DNA from: DASUPK01 sp963815045
Lineage (GTDB): Bacteria; Actinomycetota; Thermoleophilia; Solirubrobacterales; 70-9
NCBI GenBank assembly: GCA_963815045.1
Contig: CAWFET010000004.1
Coordinates: 248,001 to 312,000, forward strand
Length of the DNA: 64,000 bases
Direction of reading: 5' to 3'
The notes under the pieces were generated by a model. It was given only the letters and a program-made list of their open reading frames with translations, made no database searches and was not told where the DNA came from. The position numbers and the translations under genes were made by a program. Below, in pieces: positions 63,590 to 64,000 of the stretch (the first letter of the stretch is position 1; the number at the start of each line of letters is the position of its first letter).

Positions 63590-64000
63590 CGCGGCTCTGA
63601 GAAGGTCGCCTCGATGATCGAGAAGACCGCGCCCTGGGGATCGAAGAGGGTGGCGATCCGGCCGGAGGGAACCTCCATCGGCCCGAAGATGAGCCTGCCG
63701 CCGGCGCCCTTCGTCTTCTCGGCCGCTTCGGCGACATTCTCGACCACCAGGTAGACCTGCCAGTGCGACGGGGCGTCGGAGGGCATCTCGCTGCCCATCT
63801 CCATCAGTCCGGCGATGCCCTCGGGCCAGCGCTGCCCCTCGACCTGGAAGGACCAGATGTAGCCGGGGGCGCCCTCGGGATGGGTCGCCAGCCAGCCGAA
63901 GACCTTCCCGTAGAAGTCCTTGGCAGCGTCCAGCTCGCGGGTCAGCAGGTTGTTCCAGTTCCAGGTGCCGGGCTCGTTGACGAGCTGGGCTCCCGGGTGG
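63586..64000 (-). CDS. VOC family (glyoxalase-like) protein, 5'-truncated
   Basis: The frame is open to the window edge, so the start lies beyond 64000. Visible part (about 138 residues) is one VOC domain: ELDAAKDFYGKVFGW, then GYIWSFQVEGQRWPEGIAGLM, HWQVYLVVENVAEAAEKTKG and TLFDPQGAVFSIIEA. The lead-in GAQLVNEPGTWNWNNLLTRE is typical of the second domain in two-domain glyoxalase-like proteins. Its stop overlaps the Fur-family gene stop region. Function unknown. Confidence 0.88.
   Translation of the reverse strand, partial: HPGAQLVNEPGTWNWNNLLTRELDAAKDFYGKVFGWLATHPEGAPGYIWSFQVEGQRWPEGIAGLMEMGSEMPSDAPSHWQVYLVVENVAEAAEKTKGAGGRLIFGPMEVPSGRIATLFDPQGAVFSIIEATFSEPR

Overview
The window is high-GC, gene-dense, uninterrupted chromosomal DNA from an actinobacterium. 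By inference it fits class Thermoleophilia (Solirubrobacterales-like). The support is the ergothioneine pair egtB-egtD, F420-type LLM oxidoreductases, a CtpE-like ATPase, a DUF5679 micro-protein, a stand-alone set of LigD-type repair enzymes, and several secreted proteins carrying Lys/Cys-rich blocks. No rRNA, tRNA, CRISPR array, integrase, transposase or prophage gene was seen.

Layout. 1-12.6 kb: partial carotenoid oxygenase; egtB-egtD; an SDR; a proline-rich FGLLP membrane protein; a prepilin-like secreted protein; LapA; the three-gene proton-translocating transhydrogenase pntA1-pntA2-pntB; and an LLM oxidoreductase with a SnoaL-like protein. 12.7-19.4 kb: secreted Ig-like protein, Xre-RES toxin-antitoxin pair, CtpE-like ATPase and pyruvate kinase. 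19.4-32 kb: lipid-type enzymes (crotonase, thioesterase); two pieces of DNA end joining (LigD polymerase domain, LigC-type ligase); LhgO; a PIG-V-like mannosyltransferase; an alpha/beta hydrolase; an ECF sigma factor with a membrane partner; TetR; DUF4126. 32-44.2 kb: LLM oxidoreductase, thiolase, DUF5679, secreted propeller-like protein, PAS protein, metallo-hydrolase, amidase, RTX-like protein, penicillin-acylase-family enzyme and SHOCT protein.

44.3-54.1 kb is different in character. It holds small genes (STAS, SnoaL-like, universal stress protein, SRPBCC, K+-channel-type proteins), an atypical lower-GC secreted protein, and decayed gene fragments. It is punctuated by copies of a two-box repeat (A box and B box) found nowhere else in the window. 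In three copies the B box supplies a -35 element exactly 17 nt from a GATACT -10 element, which lies only 7-9 nt from an ATG. These are promoters for leaderless transcripts. This repeat-punctuated SnoaL array is the strongest candidate here for an undescribed arrangement.

54.1-64 kb returns to ordinary content: msrA, a Nudix hydrolase, membrane proteins, CsbD, a WS/DGAT acyltransferase followed by the third LigD-type piece (3'-phosphoesterase), methylmalonate-semialdehyde dehydrogenase, an acyl-CoA carboxylase carboxyltransferase, a VIT/CCC1-like transporter divergent from a Fur-family regulator across an IdeR-like iron box, and a partial VOC protein.

A second, unrelated family of about 100 bp structured repeats fills the gaps between convergent genes (about 1.3, 8.1, 31.4, 33.2, 35.6 and 60.9 kb), often supplying the stop codons on both sides. 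Many adjacent genes overlap by 4 nt (pnt, ctpE-pyk, sigma-partner), and two convergent pairs share one CTAG as both stop codons.
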